Below, one piece after another: positions 1-10,597 of a stretch of 64,000 bases of DNA (positions are counted from its first letter, which is position 1; each line of letters opens with the position of its first letter). Origin of the DNA: Pacificitalea manganoxidans. GTDB lineage: Bacteria > Pseudomonadota > Alphaproteobacteria > Rhodobacterales > Rhodobacteraceae. The position numbers and the translations under genes are program-made. Location: positions 2,046,001 through 2,110,000 of the forward strand of contig NZ_CP021404.1 of assembly GCF_002504165.1 (NCBI RefSeq), written 5' to 3'. The notes under the pieces were generated by a model that worked only from the letters and a program-made list of their open reading frames with translations, searched no databases and had not been told where the DNA came from.

Positions 1-105
1 GCCATCGATGTCGTCGACCTCCCCCGACAGGTCACGCAGAGTGCCATCCGCGTCGAGCAGACCCGGCTTTTCCGCCCCGCGTTCACCGTATCGCAACAGT
101 TTCAT
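1..105 (-). CDS. Fumarylacetoacetate hydrolase family protein, N-terminal fragment
   Basis: Only the first 35 codons are inside the window; the gene runs off the left edge. The start ATG is the reverse complement of bases 103-105 and is preceded by a GGGAGG ribosome-binding site. The visible residues begin MKLLRYGERGAEKPGLLDAD, the pattern found at the N terminus of 2-keto-4-pentenoate hydratase / FAH-type enzymes (ureidoglycolate lyase and relatives), where a short beta-rich domain precedes the catalytic FAH fold. Catalytic residues are outside the window, so the substrate cannot be assigned. The 148 bases upstream are AT-rich compared with the rest of the window and probably hold its promoter. 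The family call is from memory of N-terminal patterns. Confidence 0.6.
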   Translation of the reverse strand, partial: MKLLRYGERGAEKPGLLDADGTLRDLSGEVDDIDG

Positions 106-253
106 CCGTATCCTCCCGATAGATTAGCTGCTCATGTCATAGACCTTGCGTAACCAAACAGGAAGGGGGTTCCGTATGGGCATATACCCTAGGCGGTCAC
201 AATATTAATCATGTTATAGCAGTGCGTTGTGTGAAGAAGTTGAACTAGATAAC

Positions 254-790
254 CTAGTAAACCGTCCTCTCTAGAGCGGACATGACCGCCTGCACCGTGG
301 CTGTCGGGTCCGAGGAAACTTCTACCGTGCAGCCGCGCTCATCCGGCGCGAGAGGCTCCAGCGTGGCGTATTGGCTATCGAGCAGCGACACGGGCATAAA
401 GTGGCCCTGCCGCCCCTCGATCCGCGCCGCGATGACGTCCCGCGTCTCTGTCAGATGGACGAAGGTCACGGGCCGGGGGGCGCTTTCCCCCTTTCCGCGC
501 AAGCGGTCGCGATAGGCCCGCCGCAGCGCCGAACACGCGACAACCAAAGGTGCCTCCGCGCGGGACATTTCCTCGCGAATACGGTCCAGCCACGGCGCCC
601 GATCCGCATCGGTCAAGGGCGTGCCTGCCGCCATTTTGCGTCGGTTCGCATCAGGGTGCAGAGCATCGCCCTCGACAAAGCGACGATTGAGCCGCGCGGC
701 CAGCGCCTCCCCGACCGTCGATTTCCCGCAGCCGGAAACCCCCATCACGATGATATCGCCGCACCGGTCGGGCCATGGATCTTTTTGCAT
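254..790 (-). CDS. gntK: Gluconokinase (GntK type)
   Basis: A 178-aa P-loop kinase expected to phosphorylate D-gluconate to 6-phosphogluconate in the cytoplasm, feeding the Entner-Doudoroff or pentose phosphate route. The Walker A loop is visible as GVSGCGKSTVG near residues 17-27, followed by FVEGDALHP and the conserved acidic stretch LTDADRAPWLDRI, and later CSALRRAYRDRLR and GHFMPVSLLDSQ, all typical of thermoresistant gluconokinases. The open frame extends 57 codons further upstream, but the internal ATG at 790 has a GAGAGG site at good spacing and gives the usual family length. It stands alone; the neighbour on the left is on the same strand but separated by an AT-rich gap. Confidence 0.9.
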   Translation of the reverse strand: MQKDPWPDRCGDIIVMGVSGCGKSTVGEALAARLNRRFVEGDALHPDANRRKMAAGTPLTDADRAPWLDRIREEMSRAEAPLVVACSALRRAYRDRLRGKGESAPRPVTFVHLTETRDVIAARIEGRQGHFMPVSLLDSQYATLEPLAPDERGCTVEVSSDPTATVQAVMSALERTVY

Positions 791-1271
791 ATGCACCTCT
801 CGAAGCCTGCTCAGCGAAACCAAATCTTCATCTCTTTGGTGTTTTCTGAACCCGTTGAACGAGGATGTCACCCACAACACCGGCAATCCACGCCGGACTG
901 ACCCACCGCCATGCGTTCTTGGGCTGGACTCGTGAGCCGAGAATACACGGCCTATCCGCACTGATTGCGGAACGCGCTTGAGCCAGAGCGGGCGCGCTCT
1001 TCGTCAGGGCTAATTGCTGCGTGCTTGGGGCGTAACGCCGCCGTCACCGGAGCGCGGCGGCGATGGCCTAAGTCCTGTCGGAGTGCGGACCACGCAGCGG
1101 ACGCTGCGCGCACCGTGCCACCTAAACCAGCCCGGCGCAGGGTGAAAAGCCGCGCAAACGTGGCGGGCATAACCTAAATCCCACGCCGCTCCGCCTCCAT
1201 TGGCAGCGCCCAAGGACGGTTCTCGGCAGTCCCGCAAGGGCGCGATACGGAGATACGGCGATACGGGCGGA
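791..1271. other. Gene-free stretch between gntK and the Leu-Trp repeat gene
   Basis: No frame here has recognisable protein similarity or a convincing ribosome-binding site. The only local regularity is a run of three GATACGG units around 1244-1266. It probably contains the gntK promoter at its left end. I see no RNA gene. Confidence 0.5.
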
Positions 1272-1457
1272 TCACCGGCGGTAGGTCAATCGCCCGATGC
1301 GTCTAAAGCGCTCCCGAATTAAAACCGTCAAGCCACCCGTCAGACCAACAACGACAAACAGCACTGACCCCTGCCACAGCCACAGCCACAGCCACAGCCA
1401 CAGCCACAGCCACAGTCGCACCCACACGACGACCGCAACAAACACAATCTTGCGCAC
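1272..1457 (-). CDS. Small membrane protein with seven Leu-Trp repeats
   Basis: A 61-aa frame starting at a GTG (complement of 1455-1457) with AGGGA about nine bases upstream. Residues 2-14 are basic then hydrophobic (MRKIVFVAVVVWVR), residues 15-28 are seven consecutive Leu-Trp pairs encoded by (CTGTGG)7, and residues 31-47 form a second hydrophobic stretch before a very basic tail (RERFRRIGRLTYRR). One or two membrane segments with the tail in the cytoplasm are predicted. It lies just beyond the acnA terminator on the same strand. I do not recognise a family. Because the repeat unit is 6 bp, slippage would change the hydrophobic stretch by two residues without breaking the frame. Coding status is plausible rather than proven. 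Confidence 0.45.
   Translation of the reverse strand: MRKIVFVAVVVWVRLWLWLWLWLWLWLWQGSVLFVVVGLTGGLTVLIRERFRRIGRLTYRR
1374..1415. repeat. Hexanucleotide tandem repeat (CCACAG)7
   Basis: Seven perfect head-to-tail copies of CCACAG on the plus strand (CTGTGG on the minus strand, where it encodes Leu-Trp pairs). Perfect short tandem repeats of this length are prone to slipped-strand changes in copy number. Confidence 0.95.
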
Positions 1458-1482
1458 GGGTTGGTCCCTGCGGGCGCAAGCA

Positions 1483-1510
1483 AAAGCCCCGGCCGATGGG
1501 CCGGGGCTTT
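1483..1510 (-). terminator. Rho-independent terminator after acnA
   Basis: A perfect 12-bp inverted repeat AAAGCCCCGGCC / GGCCGGGGCTTT with a 4-base loop, followed on the minus strand by a short T run (TTTTG). It lies 42 bases beyond the acnA stop codon. Confidence 0.85.
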
Positions 1511-1552
1511 CAAACTGTGTCACCTCACCGGATCGCGCCGGTGACGCCCCGA

Positions 1553-4324
<2,772 letters not shown>

Positions 4325-4419
4325 GCGATGGCTCCCTTCCAGCATCAGGGGTAAGGCTGGGCTCGATGTGCCTGACGCGACTGATCGGATCAAGGGGGAA
4401 TCGAGCCTGTGGCGCAAAA

Positions 4420-4437
4420 TGTATACCGTTGCACACC
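4420..4437. promoter_or_regulatory. Putative operator upstream of acnA, shared with idh
   Basis: The sequence TGTATACCGTTGCACACC matches the motif before idh (30041-30058) at 15 of 18 positions. Half of it, TGTATAC, resembles the core operator of many GntR-family regulators. On the minus strand it provides TATACA, which could serve as the acnA -10 element, so binding would block or reposition polymerase. This is inference from two sites only. Confidence 0.45.
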
Positions 4438-4552
4438 GAATGACGAGGGTGGCAGAAGGGTTTTGCGACAGACTCTCGCAATTCCTTGATTGGTGCTCGA
4501 TGTTCGGGCGCACTAGAACCGAAGCCACGATAGAGACAATGAACGGATCACC

Positions 4553-5602
4553 ATGCGACGGATAATGCTTGCCGCGCTCTGCTGCCTTGGCGCGGGGATT
4601 GGAAGCTCCGGCCTGGCGCTTGCGCAGGCGGGAGGCCAGGCCCCGGAGCGGCCTGTCATCGCCGGTGCCATCGGTTCAGCCAGCGCGGCGCAGGGCAGTT
4701 CGCTCGACAGGATCGCGGGACGTCTGTCGGATCTGTGGCGCGACGGGGTGCATTCGGCGGAGGCGCTTGCGGGCGTTCCCTTGCTGGCCTCGCCCCCTCC
4801 GATGGCCCCGCCGCTGGCGTCCTCCGTTACCGTAAGGCGCGCCGCCGCGCCCTTTGGCGGCAGTTTCGTGCAGGGCCCAGCCCAGCCGGTGCAGACCCAC
4901 CCCGCGCAGATGCTGCCCGCTCAGGCCGACCGCGCGACCGGGTCCGAAGCCCCTGCCCCCGCCAGCACCGAAAATCCCGTCGTGGTCGAGCTTTACACCT
5001 CGCAAGGCTGTTCCTCCTGCCCGCCTGCCGACGAATTGCTGTCCCGGCTTGCGGCCAAGGACGGGGTGATCGCCTTGGCGCTGCATGTGGATTACTGGGA
5101 TTACATCGGCTGGGCCGATAAATTCGCCCGTCCAGCGCATACCAAACGCCAGAAAGCCTACGCGCATGCCAATGGCTCCCGCACGATTTACACGCCGCAG
5201 ATGGTCATCAACGGCACCGAACAGGTCGTCGGTGCCCGCCCGATGGAAGTCGTCGATCTGCTGGAGCATCACGCAGCACAAGCCAATTCCGTGCGTCTTC
5301 AGGCCCGCCGCGTTGGCGACATGATCGAACTGAAGGCCCCGTCCCCCTCGCCTGCCTTGGGCGAACTAGTCGTGCAACTGGTCCGCTACCTGCCCAGTGC
5401 GACCGTGACCATCAAGAAGGGCGAGAACGCCGGTAAGACGCTGGACTACGCCAACATCGTCACCAGTTGGGATGTGGTCGGCAAATGGGACGGACAATCG
5501 GTGCTGGACGTGTCGCTGCCCGCGCCCGGATCGGACCCCGCCGTGGTGATCGTTCAGCGTCCCGGCCCCGGTCCCATCGTCGGCGCGGCACGGGTGCCCT
5601 GA
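4553..5602 (+). CDS. DUF1223 family thioredoxin-fold protein, exported
   Basis: A 349-aa protein with a signal peptide (residues 1-24, ending ALAQA). Residues 143-349 are the DUF1223 domain, a thioredoxin-like fold: VVVELYTSQGCSSCPPADEL with the CxxC pair at C153 and C156, then HVDYWDYIGWADKFA and a cis-proline-like TPQMVING. Members are probably periplasmic thiol proteins of unknown substrate. The domain alone is about 210 aa, so residues 25-140, rich in Pro and Ala, are an unusual linker between the signal and the catalytic domain. The gene is divergent from acnA with a 228-bp shared upstream region; the ribosome-binding site is weak. Confidence 0.85.
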   Translation: MRRIMLAALCCLGAGIGSSGLALAQAGGQAPERPVIAGAIGSASAAQGSSLDRIAGRLSDLWRDGVHSAEALAGVPLLASPPPMAPPLASSVTVRRAAAPFGGSFVQGPAQPVQTHPAQMLPAQADRATGSEAPAPASTENPVVVELYTSQGCSSCPPADELLSRLAAKDGVIALALHVDYWDYIGWADKFARPAHTKRQKAYAHANGSRTIYTPQMVINGTEQVVGARPMEVVDLLEHHAAQANSVRLQARRVGDMIELKAPSPSPALGELVVQLVRYLPSATVTIKKGENAGKTLDYANIVTSWDVVGKWDGQSVLDVSLPAPGSDPAVVIVQRPGPGPIVGAARVP

Positions 5603-5787
5603 CCCTCTGCGCGCGCCCTGAAACCTAATTTTCTCATTTAATTTCAGGCCGCTACGGGATGCCTTTAACCTGACGCATGGCGTCTACCCCCTGCACCCTC
5701 TGTCCTGATCGGGCTTGACCTCCGCCCGTCGATCGCCCAGATGCGCGGGCAACCTCGACGTGGAACACCAAACTAAACGGAGGGCAC

Positions 5788-6432
5788 ATGGCCGATCGCC
5801 GCGGGCTCCTGATCATCCTGTCCTCGCCTTCCGGTGCCGGCAAATCGACGCTGGCGCGACGGTTGATGGAGTGGGACCCAGGCCTGCGTTTCTCGGTCTC
5901 CGCCACCACCCGAAACCCCCGCCCCGGCGAAGTCGATGGCCGCGAATACTATTTCCGCAGTCACGCGCAGTTCGAGGAATTGGTCGAATCCGGCGATATG
6001 CTGGAACATGCCAAAGTCTTTGACCATTACTACGGCTCCCCCCGCGAACCGGTCGAGGCGGCCATCAGTGCCGGTCAGGACGTGCTGTTCGACATCGACT
6101 GGCAGGGCGGTCAGCAGATCCGCACCTCGGTTCTGGGCAAACACACGCTGTCGATCTTTATCCTGCCGCCGTCGATCCCGGAATTGGAGCGCCGCCTGCG
6201 CGCCCGCGCCCAAGACCCCGAGGACGTGATCGAAAACCGGATGAAGAAAAGCCGTGACGAAATCAGCCATTGGCCCGAGTATGACTACGTTTTGGTCAAT
6301 GACGATCTGGACGCGACCGAGGACCGGCTGAAAACCATCGTCAGCGCCGAACGGTTGCGCATTTCGCAGCAGCCCGATCTGGCTGCCGTGGTGCGCCGTT
6401 TGAATGGTGAATTCGAGGAACGTCACGCATGA
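5788..6432 (+). CDS. gmk: Guanylate kinase
   Basis: A 214-aa cytoplasmic kinase that phosphorylates GMP to GDP with ATP. The P-loop [11 protein letters not shown] is at residues 12-22, followed by the GMP-binding blocks [21 protein letters not shown] and the family sequence [14 protein letters not shown]. The start has a GGAGGG site seven bases upstream. The stop codon overlaps the start of the next gene by four bases (ATGA), so the two are probably translationally coupled. Confidence 0.96.
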   Translation: MADRRGLLIILSSPSGAGKSTLARRLMEWDPGLRFSVSATTRNPRPGEVDGREYYFRSHAQFEELVESGDMLEHAKVFDHYYGSPREPVEAAISAGQDVLFDIDWQGGQQIRTSVLGKHTLSIFILPPSIPELERRLRARAQDPEDVIENRMKKSRDEISHWPEYDYVLVNDDLDATEDRLKTIVSAERLRISQQPDLAAVVRRLNGEFEERHA

Positions 6433-6947
6433 TCTACGCGCTAGACGGGCAACGCCCGCAGATCGACCCCGATAGTTGGATTGCGCCGGACGCCAATCTG
6501 ATCGGTCGGGTGGACATCCGCGCAGGCGGATCTGTCTGGTTCGGCGCGACCCTGCGCGGCGATAACGAGGCGATCATCCTCGGCGAAGGGTCCAACATTC
6601 AGGAAAATTGCGTGTTGCATACCGATATCGGCTATCCGCTGGAGATTGGCGCGAATTGCACGATCGGGCATAAGGCGATGCTGCATGGCTGCATCATCGG
6701 CGAGCAAACGCTGATCGGGATGGGGGCCACCGTGCTGAACGGCGCGCGTATCGGGCGCAATTGCCTGATCGGCGCAGGCGCGCTGATCCCCGAAGGGCGC
6801 GAGATCCCCGACGGGTCTCTTGTCATGGGCATGCCGGGTAAGGTCGTGCGCCAATTGGATGACGCGGCCATTGCCAAACTCCGCGCATCGGCGGAGCATT
6901 ATCAAACCCGCATGCGCCGCTTCCGCGAAGGCCTCCGCCCCGTTTAA
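6429..6947 (+). CDS. Gamma-class carbonic anhydrase family protein
   Basis: A 172-aa left-handed beta-helix protein with regularly spaced hexapeptide repeats such as IGANCTIG and [10 protein letters not shown]. The three zinc-ligand histidines of the gamma-carbonic anhydrase family are present: H64 (CVLHTDIG), H81 (TIGHKAM) and H86 (MLHGC). Proteins of this group (PaaY, CaiE, YrdA-like) are trimeric and have carbonic anhydrase or thioesterase activity; the exact activity here is not decided by sequence. It begins inside the gmk stop codon, giving a two-gene operon, and is convergent with bdhA. Confidence 0.9.
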   Translation: MIYALDGQRPQIDPDSWIAPDANLIGRVDIRAGGSVWFGATLRGDNEAIILGEGSNIQENCVLHTDIGYPLEIGANCTIGHKAMLHGCIIGEQTLIGMGATVLNGARIGRNCLIGAGALIPEGREIPDGSLVMGMPGKVVRQLDDAAIAKLRASAEHYQTRMRRFREGLRPV

Positions 6948-7064
6948 GCGCACATGGCGGCACGGGTATACTCCCCAGCCGTTAGCGATGCGCGTTGCAA
7001 GACGCGGCCACCGCGCGCAAGCGGAGCTCACGCCACCCGGCGCGGCCCCGCCTGTGCGGTCACC

Positions 7065-7838
7065 TCACAAAGCGGTCCAGCCGCCATCCACCGAAATCGT
7101 CGTGCCGGTGATCTGATCGGCAGCCGGGGAGCACAGGAACACCGCCGTGCCGCCCAGTTGCTCGACCGTCGTGAATTGCTTTGATGGTTGCCGTTCGAGG
7201 ATGATCTTCTCGATCACTTCCTCTTCGGTCATGTCGTATTTCTTCATCGTGTCGGGGATCTGCTTATCGACCAGCGGCGTGTGCACGTAGCCAGGGCAGA
7301 TCGCGTTGGCGGTGATCGGCTCTTTCGCGGTCTCCAGCGCCACGACCTTGGTCATGCCGACGACACCGTGTTTTGCCGACACATAGGCGGATTTATAGGG
7401 TGATGCGGTCAGACCGTGCGCGGAGGCGATATTGATGACGCGGCCCCACCCGGCCTTGCGCATCAGCGGCAGCGCGGCGGCAGTCGTGTGGAAGGCCGAG
7501 CTGAGCATGATGGCGATGATGGCGTCCCACTTTTCTGTCGGGAATTCATCGATGGGCGCGACATGCTGGATGCCCGCATTGTTGATGAGAATATCGCAAG
7601 CGCCTGCTTTCTCGATCAGCGCGCGACATTCGGCGCCCTTTGACATGTCCGCCTGTATGTAGCGCACGTTCGCGCCGGTTTCGCGCGACAGTTCGCGGGC
7701 CAGATCGTGGTCCTCGTCCCGGTCGGTAAAGCTGTTGATCACCACGTCAGCCCCGGCGCGGGCCAGTTCGCGCGCCACGCCCAAACCGATGCCGCTGTTC
7801 GATCCGGTGATGATCGCGGTCTTGGAGGTCAAAGTCAT
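7065..7838 (-). CDS. bdhA: 3-hydroxybutyrate dehydrogenase
   Basis: A 257-aa NAD-dependent short-chain dehydrogenase expected to interconvert D-3-hydroxybutyrate and acetoacetate in polyhydroxybutyrate and ketone-body metabolism. The TGSNSGIG cofactor motif is at residues 11-18, NNAG at 86-89, and the catalytic residues are S139 (NIASAHG), Y152 and K156 (YKSAYVSAKHG). The sequences IQHVAPIDEFP, ICPGYVHTPLV and QPSKQFTTVEQ are typical of 3-hydroxybutyrate dehydrogenases rather than generic SDRs. I chose the ATG at 7838, which has a GGAG site, over one seven codons upstream. Confidence 0.92.
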   Translation of the reverse strand: MTLTSKTAIITGSNSGIGLGVARELARAGADVVINSFTDRDEDHDLARELSRETGANVRYIQADMSKGAECRALIEKAGACDILINNAGIQHVAPIDEFPTEKWDAIIAIMLSSAFHTTAAALPLMRKAGWGRVINIASAHGLTASPYKSAYVSAKHGVVGMTKVVALETAKEPITANAICPGYVHTPLVDKQIPDTMKKYDMTEEEVIEKIILERQPSKQFTTVEQLGGTAVFLCSPAADQITGTTISVDGGWTAL

Positions 7839-8133
7839 CAGGTCTGCTCCTGTTTCCATTGCTGCTCATGATATATGCCGCAACTGCGAAAAGGAGAGGG
7901 AAAATGCCGCAAGCACCCCCCTGCGCGCCGGAAATGTCGCAGGCGCCCCATCGCGGACCGGCGACCACCATGCGCGGAACCCCGCCCATCGCCTGTGCCC
8001 CGTGCCCGCAATGCTTGGTGAACCGGGACCGGCAGGCTATTGGCAGAGCACGCCGATTCTCTTGCCCCTACGCCACGCGATCCCGCCCGCAGATCCTGCT
8101 GCCCGGCCTTGATCCCGATTGCGTGACCTGCCC

Positions 8134-8160
8134 AAAAAAAACGCCCGCACAAGGCGGGCG
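8134..8160 (-). terminator. Rho-independent terminator on the minus strand
   Basis: The stem CGCCCGC/GCGGGCG (8142-8148 with 8154-8160, 5-base loop) is followed on the minus strand by eight T residues (complement of 8134-8141). No minus-strand gene precedes it, which supports the small-RNA reading. Confidence 0.8.
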
Positions 8161-8305
8161 CTAAGTTATTGAGGCAGGTTTCATACAGGCAAGAAACCTA
8201 TCGAGCAGTGCCCTCGTTATACGCAATCCGCCGCTGGTTTCAAAGCTAAAAGTTTGAAACTCCTTGAATCCGTCACTACGGTCGAGGCCAGACAAACAAG
8301 GGCAG
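8134..8305 (-). ncRNA. Candidate small RNA with three stem-loops
   Basis: The 484-bp gap between bdhA and the yejA-like gene holds no credible protein, but the minus strand has a TATAAT box (complement of 8312-8317), then two stem-loops and a strong terminator. The stems are GTTTCAAA/TTTGAAAC (8237-8244 with 8253-8260) and AGGTTTC/GAAACCT (8176-8182 with 8193-8199). The terminator at 8134-8160 has no coding gene upstream of it on that strand. Base composition here is visibly less GC-rich than flanking genes. No -35 with good spacing is seen. A transcript of about 170 nt, antisense to the 5' end of the next gene's leader, is inferred. It does not match tmRNA, SRP RNA or RNase P motifs. Confidence 0.45.
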
Positions 8306-8323
8306 GCAGGGATTATAACGCAG

Positions 8324-10150
8324 ATGAGCCTCGATTTTTTCAAATGCCGCCGTGGTTGGCTGACGGGCGCGGCGACCGGGCTGGCGCTGAGCCTTGGCGG
8401 GGGATTCGCGTGGGCCGAGCCGCAGCATGGCATCGCCATGTATGGCGCGCCGGCCCTGCCCGCGGATTTCGACCACCTGCCTTATGTGAACCCGGATGCG
8501 CCCAAGGGCGGCACCTTCACCTTTGGCGAGATCGGCAGCTATGACAGCCTCAATCCGTTCATCCTGAAGGGCAGCGCGCCCTATGGCTGGCGGATGTATG
8601 GGTTCGAAAGCCTAATGGGCCGCAGCTGGGACGAGCCATTTACGCTCTACGGTCTGCTGGCCGAAACGGTCGACACCGCCGAAGATCGCTCATGGGTCGA
8701 ATTCACCCTGCGCCCCGAGGCCCGGTTTTCCGATGGCAGCCCGGTCACCGTCGAGGATGTGATCTGGTCGTTCGAGACGCTCGGCACGCTGGGCCATCCC
8801 CGCTATCACGGCGGCTGGGCGGCGATTGAAACGGCGGAGCAGACGGGCGAGCGCACGGTGCGTTTTACCCTGTCGGAGCCCAACAACGAGATGCCGCTGA
8901 TCCTCGGCCTGCGTCCGATTCTGAAGAAGGCAACCTATGCCGACCGCGCGTTCGACGCCTCCGGTCTGGTCGCGCCGGTGGGCTCCGGCCCCTATGTGAT
9001 CGGCGATTACGAGCCCGGCCGCTATATGGAATTGGTGAAAGACCCCGATTGGTGGGGCGTCGATCTGCCCTTCAATCGCGGGCAGCATAATTTCAAGACG
9101 CTGCGCTACGAATGGTTCGGCGATGGCGATGTCGCGTTCGAGGCGTTCCGCGCGGGCGAGTTGTCCACCAACCGCGAGACGAACAAGGCCAAGCTCGCCA
9201 GCAGCTATGACTTCCCGGCGATGCGGTCGGGCGATGTGGTGGTCTCCGAAATTCCGCATGAGCGGCCCTCGGGGATTGCGGGCTTTGTCATGAACACCCG
9301 CCGCGCGCCCTTTGACGACTGGCGCGTGCGGCAGGCGATGATCGAGGCTTACAACTTCGAATACATCTCCCGCATCCTCAACAATTCCAGCGATCCGCGC
9401 ATCACCTCCTATTATTCCAATTCGGTTCTGGCGATGGGCGATGGCCCCGCCGAGGGCCGGGTGGCGGACTACCTTTCGGCCTATGCGGATGACTTGCCCC
9501 CCGGCGCGATGGAAGGCTACGCCCTGCCCGTCTCGGACGGGTCCGAGGCCAACCGCCGTGGCACCCGCGCCGCCATGCGCAGCCTGCAGGATGCGGGCTG
9601 GACCGTGGAAAACGGCGTCATGACCTCGCCCGAGGGGGAGCCGCTGCGCTTTGAAATCCTGCTTAGTTCGGGCGCGACACAGATCGGCAATATCGCCGAT
9701 ATCTACGCCTCTGCCCTGCGCCGCATCGGCGCACAGGTCACGGTCACCAGCGCCGACAGCGCGCAATATACTGAACGCACGAATGCCTTCGATTTTGACA
9801 TGGCGTGGTATGTGCGCTCGCTGTCCCTGAGCCCCGGCAACGAACAATATCTTTACTGGGGGGCCGAGGCCGCCGCGCAGGATGGCAGCCGCAACTGGAT
9901 GGGTGTCGCCTCTCCGGCGGTGGATGGCCTGATCGGCGACATGTTGCAGGCCGATACGCAGGAAGATTTTCGCGCCGCCACCCGCGCGCTCGACCGAGTG
10001 CTGACAGCAGGGCGCTACGTCGTGCCGAACTGGTTCACGGAAGACTCCGTGCTGGTGCATCGCAAGGAACTGAAATACCCCGACACCATCCCGATGTATG
10101 GCGACTGGATCGGCTTCCAGCCGGACATCTGGTGGTGGAGCGAAGACTGA
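8324..10150 (+). CDS. Family 5 extracellular solute-binding protein (YejA-like peptide binder)
   Basis: A 608-aa periplasmic binding protein of a peptide/oligopeptide ABC importer. Residues 1-32 form a signal sequence with a basic start (FFKCRRGWLTGAATG) ending at AWA. The mature part begins HGIAMYGAPALPADF and continues YVNPDAPKGGTFTFGEIGSYDSLNPF, closely resembling YejA, the binding protein for microcin C and oligopeptides in enterobacteria. The cluster-5 block ARFSDGSPVTVEDVIWSF is near residue 125. The frame starts 20 codons earlier, but the ATG at 8324 places the signal peptide correctly. No permease or ATPase genes follow, so its transporter partners must be elsewhere. A TATAAT of the antisense candidate RNA overlaps its leader. 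Confidence 0.88.
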   Translation: MSLDFFKCRRGWLTGAATGLALSLGGGFAWAEPQHGIAMYGAPALPADFDHLPYVNPDAPKGGTFTFGEIGSYDSLNPFILKGSAPYGWRMYGFESLMGRSWDEPFTLYGLLAETVDTAEDRSWVEFTLRPEARFSDGSPVTVEDVIWSFETLGTLGHPRYHGGWAAIETAEQTGERTVRFTLSEPNNEMPLILGLRPILKKATYADRAFDASGLVAPVGSGPYVIGDYEPGRYMELVKDPDWWGVDLPFNRGQHNFKTLRYEWFGDGDVAFEAFRAGELSTNRETNKAKLASSYDFPAMRSGDVVVSEIPHERPSGIAGFVMNTRRAPFDDWRVRQAMIEAYNFEYISRILNNSSDPRITSYYSNSVLAMGDGPAEGRVADYLSAYADDLPPGAMEGYALPVSDGSEANRRGTRAAMRSLQDAGWTVENGVMTSPEGEPLRFEILLSSGATQIGNIADIYASALRRIGAQVTVTSADSAQYTERTNAFDFDMAWYVRSLSLSPGNEQYLYWGAEAAAQDGSRNWMGVASPAVDGLIGDMLQADTQEDFRAATRALDRVLTAGRYVVPNWFTEDSVLVHRKELKYPDTIPMYGDWIGFQPDIWWWSED

Positions 10151-10164
10151 AGCGAGGAACGGAC

Positions 10165-10281
10165 ATGAAACGGATGCTGCTGTTGATCGGGGTCGCCCTG
10201 ACCCTGACGGGATGCGCCACGGTCGAAGGTATCGGCATGGACATCTCCTCCGGCGCGCGCGCGGTCGAATCCGCGATCTGA
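10165..10281 (+). CDS. Entericidin A/B family small lipoprotein
   Basis: A 38-aa peptide (MKRMLLLIGVALTLTGCATV...) with a lipobox LTGC, lipidated at C17, leaving a 22-residue mature part that ends GARAVESAI. Entericidins are tiny membrane lipoproteins linked to envelope stress; the C-terminal pattern with GMDISSGARAVE fits EcnA/EcnB. The start has a GAGGAAC site and lies 14 bases after the binding-protein stop, so it is probably co-transcribed. Confidence 0.8.
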   Translation: MKRMLLLIGVALTLTGCATVEGIGMDISSGARAVESAI

Positions 10282-10597
10282 CGCCCCCGGAGCGATGGCA
10301 TCGGCGCCTGCCCGGCCCGCAGATTCTGCAGGCGCCGGGTGGGCTGCGCGACGTGACATGAGCCCGCCGTGATGCGGGGCCTGCGCAGTGCCGTTGCGGC
10401 ATGGCGTTTGGGCTGTCGCAGGGCCACGCGCGGCACATTCTCATCCGCGACACATACGATAGGCAGCATCAGCGCGGCCTGCGCGCAGCCAGAACACGCG
10501 TTCCGGCGCGTGGCTTTGCTGCGACCGGTCCTAAAGCGCACCGTTCACCCAGCTCTGCCCCGTTCCCTTCCTCCGACGCGTTTGCTATGGCTTGCCC
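10282..10597. other. Gene-free stretch with a 10-bp perfect inverted repeat
   Basis: The arms CGGCGCCTGC (10302-10311) and GCAGGCGCCG (10328-10337) can form a stem with a 16-base loop, 20 bases after the entericidin gene. There is no T run, so it is at best a factor-dependent terminator or mRNA-stabilising hairpin. The rest shows nothing recognisable. Confidence 0.5.

Noticed and set aside
7859-8164. 101-codon plus-strand frame between bdhA and the YejA-like gene
   Set aside because: Cys/Pro/Arg-rich with no motif, and it runs into the minus-strand terminator hairpin.
8134-8305. 6S RNA, tmRNA, SRP RNA or RNase P RNA
   Set aside because: The ends do not form the closed 6S rod, there is no tag-peptide frame, and neither the SRP GGAA tetraloop motif nor RNase P core sequences are present.
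10302-10337. Rho-independent terminator after the entericidin gene
   Set aside because: The 10-bp stem is perfect, but the loop is 16 bases and no T run follows on either strand.
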